Positions 53,911 through 54,820 of a stretch of DNA of 54,820 bases are shown here, in pieces. Source of the DNA: JBPCQA01 sp050998615 (GTDB taxonomy: Bacteria > Actinomycetota > Actinomycetes > Propionibacteriales > Nocardioidaceae); the NCBI GenBank assembly GCA_050998615.1, contig JBPCQA010000034.1, forward strand, positions 1 through 54,820. The letters run 5' to 3'. Both the position numbers and the translations under genes were made by a program. Numbering within the stretch: position 1 is the first letter of the stretch; every line of letters begins with the position of its first letter. Under the pieces are notes generated by a model. That model had not been told where the DNA came from, did no database searches, and was given only the letters and a program-made list of their open reading frames with translations.

Positions 53911-54385
53911 TACCACGGCCAGCCACCACCGATCTGTAGGTCAGGCGGGCCGTCGAATGCCACCTGACGTCGCTCGCTCTGCTTGTCAAGCTGGCGACCA
54001 GTGGACCCTCGAGCGCGCGGTGGAATGGTGCCCAGAGGCGAGCGTGCGACCTGGCAGGCGGCGTCACGCTACGTCGCCGGTCGGAGTCTCGCCGATCGCC
54101 TTGGCGCGACTGTGCAAGCCAACTTGCTGGGCTCGCCCCGCCGATGCCGATTCGCTCGTCGCCGCCGGTGCGCACGTGCGTCTTGTAAGGGCGCGTACTT
54201 GGAGAAGTCCGGTGTGCATTCGTACGGGGAAGCAACCGACGTGGCGGATCTGCGCCTCGGATACCGCCTCGCCAAGCAGGACGCCATCTGGTCGATCGCG
54301 ACCCATGACGGACGGCTTCGCGTGGCGCTCCTCATGGCGCTCGGGCCAGTCCCCGTCGAGCAACTGCTCGGGGTGCGCGCGGAGG
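53911..54385. other. Gene-free gap, possible coding remnant
   Basis: 475 bases without a supported gene. A plus-strand frame near 54200-54370 reads DVADLRLGYRLAKQDAIWSIATHDGRLRVALLMALG, which looks protein-like but has no start, family match or clean end before the next gene. Probably the tail of a decayed gene. Confidence 0.35.
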
Positions 54386-54667
54386 ATGCCGCGTACCCGC
54401 GAACAGCTCCAGCAAGCCGCCGCCGCCGCCGAACGGTGGCTCGACTCGCTCGATCCGGCGGCTATTGCTTCGCCGGACACCGATGCCAGTCGTTTGCGCC
54501 GCATCGGCAATGCCGTGCGCGCTGTTGCCAAGAGCCAGGTAGAGTTGGCCGATACCGTGGCCGAGGCCTCCGAGCACGGACACCCGTGAACCCAGATCGC
54601 AGCCACGCTCGGCACCAGCCGCCAGGCAGCTCAGGAACGCAACGGCGAACCGGCCGAGCGTCCGTAG
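54386..54667 (+). pseudogene. HTH protein with premature stop
   Basis: MPRTREQLQQAAAAAERWLDSLDPA to DTVAEASEHGHP, then TGA where the family has Trp; reading on gives TQIAATLGTSRQAAQERNGEP, a helix-turn-helix, ending at TAG (54665). One TGG-to-TGA change explains it. Function of the family: small DNA-binding regulators. Lies beside the IS30 element. Confidence 0.7.
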
Positions 54668-54689
54668 AGGGTGGGGCAGATTCTGGCGG

Positions 54690-54820
54690 TCAGCGCAACA
54701 GCAGGTCGCCGATGAGTTCGATCGGCTTCTTGAACGCTAGTCGCTTGCGGGGTCGGTCGTTGAGTTGTTGGGCGACCCAGTCCAGGTCCTCGTTGCTGTG
54801 GACGCTGAGGTCGGTGCCCT
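54690..54820 (-). mobile_element. IS30-family transposase, C-terminal end
   Basis: Minus-strand frame ends GTDLSVHSNEDLDWVAQQLN, RPRKRLAFKKPIELIGDLLLR and stop; this is the standard C terminus of IS30 transposases. The rest lies past the window. The IS end, with inverted repeat, should lie in about 54668-54690 (GGTGGGGCAGATTCTGGCGG). Confidence 0.88.

Overview
The window is high-GC DNA from an actinobacterium. The evidence is the GTG-rich start codons, the gene orders shared with Mycobacterium and Streptomyces (from memory: RNase H/phosphatase, zinc-ribbon and Nif3 as in Rv2228c-Rv2230c; AhpE, DUF3052, aceE, PucR-type regulator, fabD and an accD as around Rv2238c-Rv2247; regulator-fabD-fabH-acpP-fabF as in S. 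coelicolor SCO2386-SCO2390), a type A RNase P RNA, DUF3145 and DUF3052. Genus cannot be read from the sequence.

Layout. 1-9.8 kb: the 3' part of glutamine-dependent NAD+ synthetase, a PIG-L deacetylase, panB, an orphan DUF3311 gene beside a wrecked sodium:solute symporter, a small SPOR-like protein, a cytochrome P450, a large exported protein with a possible structured leader, and methionine aminopeptidase. 9.9-13.2 kb: a translationally coupled minus-strand cassette of PIG-L deacetylase, NodS-like methyltransferase, acyl-CoA-dehydrogenase-like protein and family 2 glycosyltransferase. This is the most system-like accessory locus here; it reads like a biosynthetic unit for an unknown amino-sugar or glycoconjugate. 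13.2-18.7 kb: a topoisomerase IB remnant, rnpB, an RNB-family RNase, an RNase H/phosphatase fusion, a zinc-ribbon coiled-coil protein and a Nif3-like protein. 19-28 kb: slipin, a MITE-like element, exonuclease III, and a run of accessory genes (methyltransferases, SRPBCC, HTH, hydrolase, VOC, phosphotransferase, PPOX) in which three are frameshifted. 28.2-41.4 kb: core genes: tRNA-Val, AhpE, DUF3052, aceE, a PHP protein, then fasR-fabD-fabH-acpP-fabF-accD and DUF3145, linking acetyl-CoA production to type II fatty acid synthesis. 41.5-49.9 kb: MoxR/DUF58/VWA operon, a divergent kinase-like membrane protein, and a TetR-controlled heterodimeric ABC exporter. 50-54.8 kb: a lone AAA ATPase, GNAT, a CAU-anticodon tRNA, then a decaying accessory tail ending in an IS30-family transposase cut by the window edge.

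Core genes read through intact while seven accessory genes carry frameshifts, deletions or a nonsense codon. That pattern favours real gene decay over sequencing error, though read-level data would be needed to prove it. Several small dispersed palindromes and one MITE-like element are also present. All family assignments are by motif reading; no search was run.
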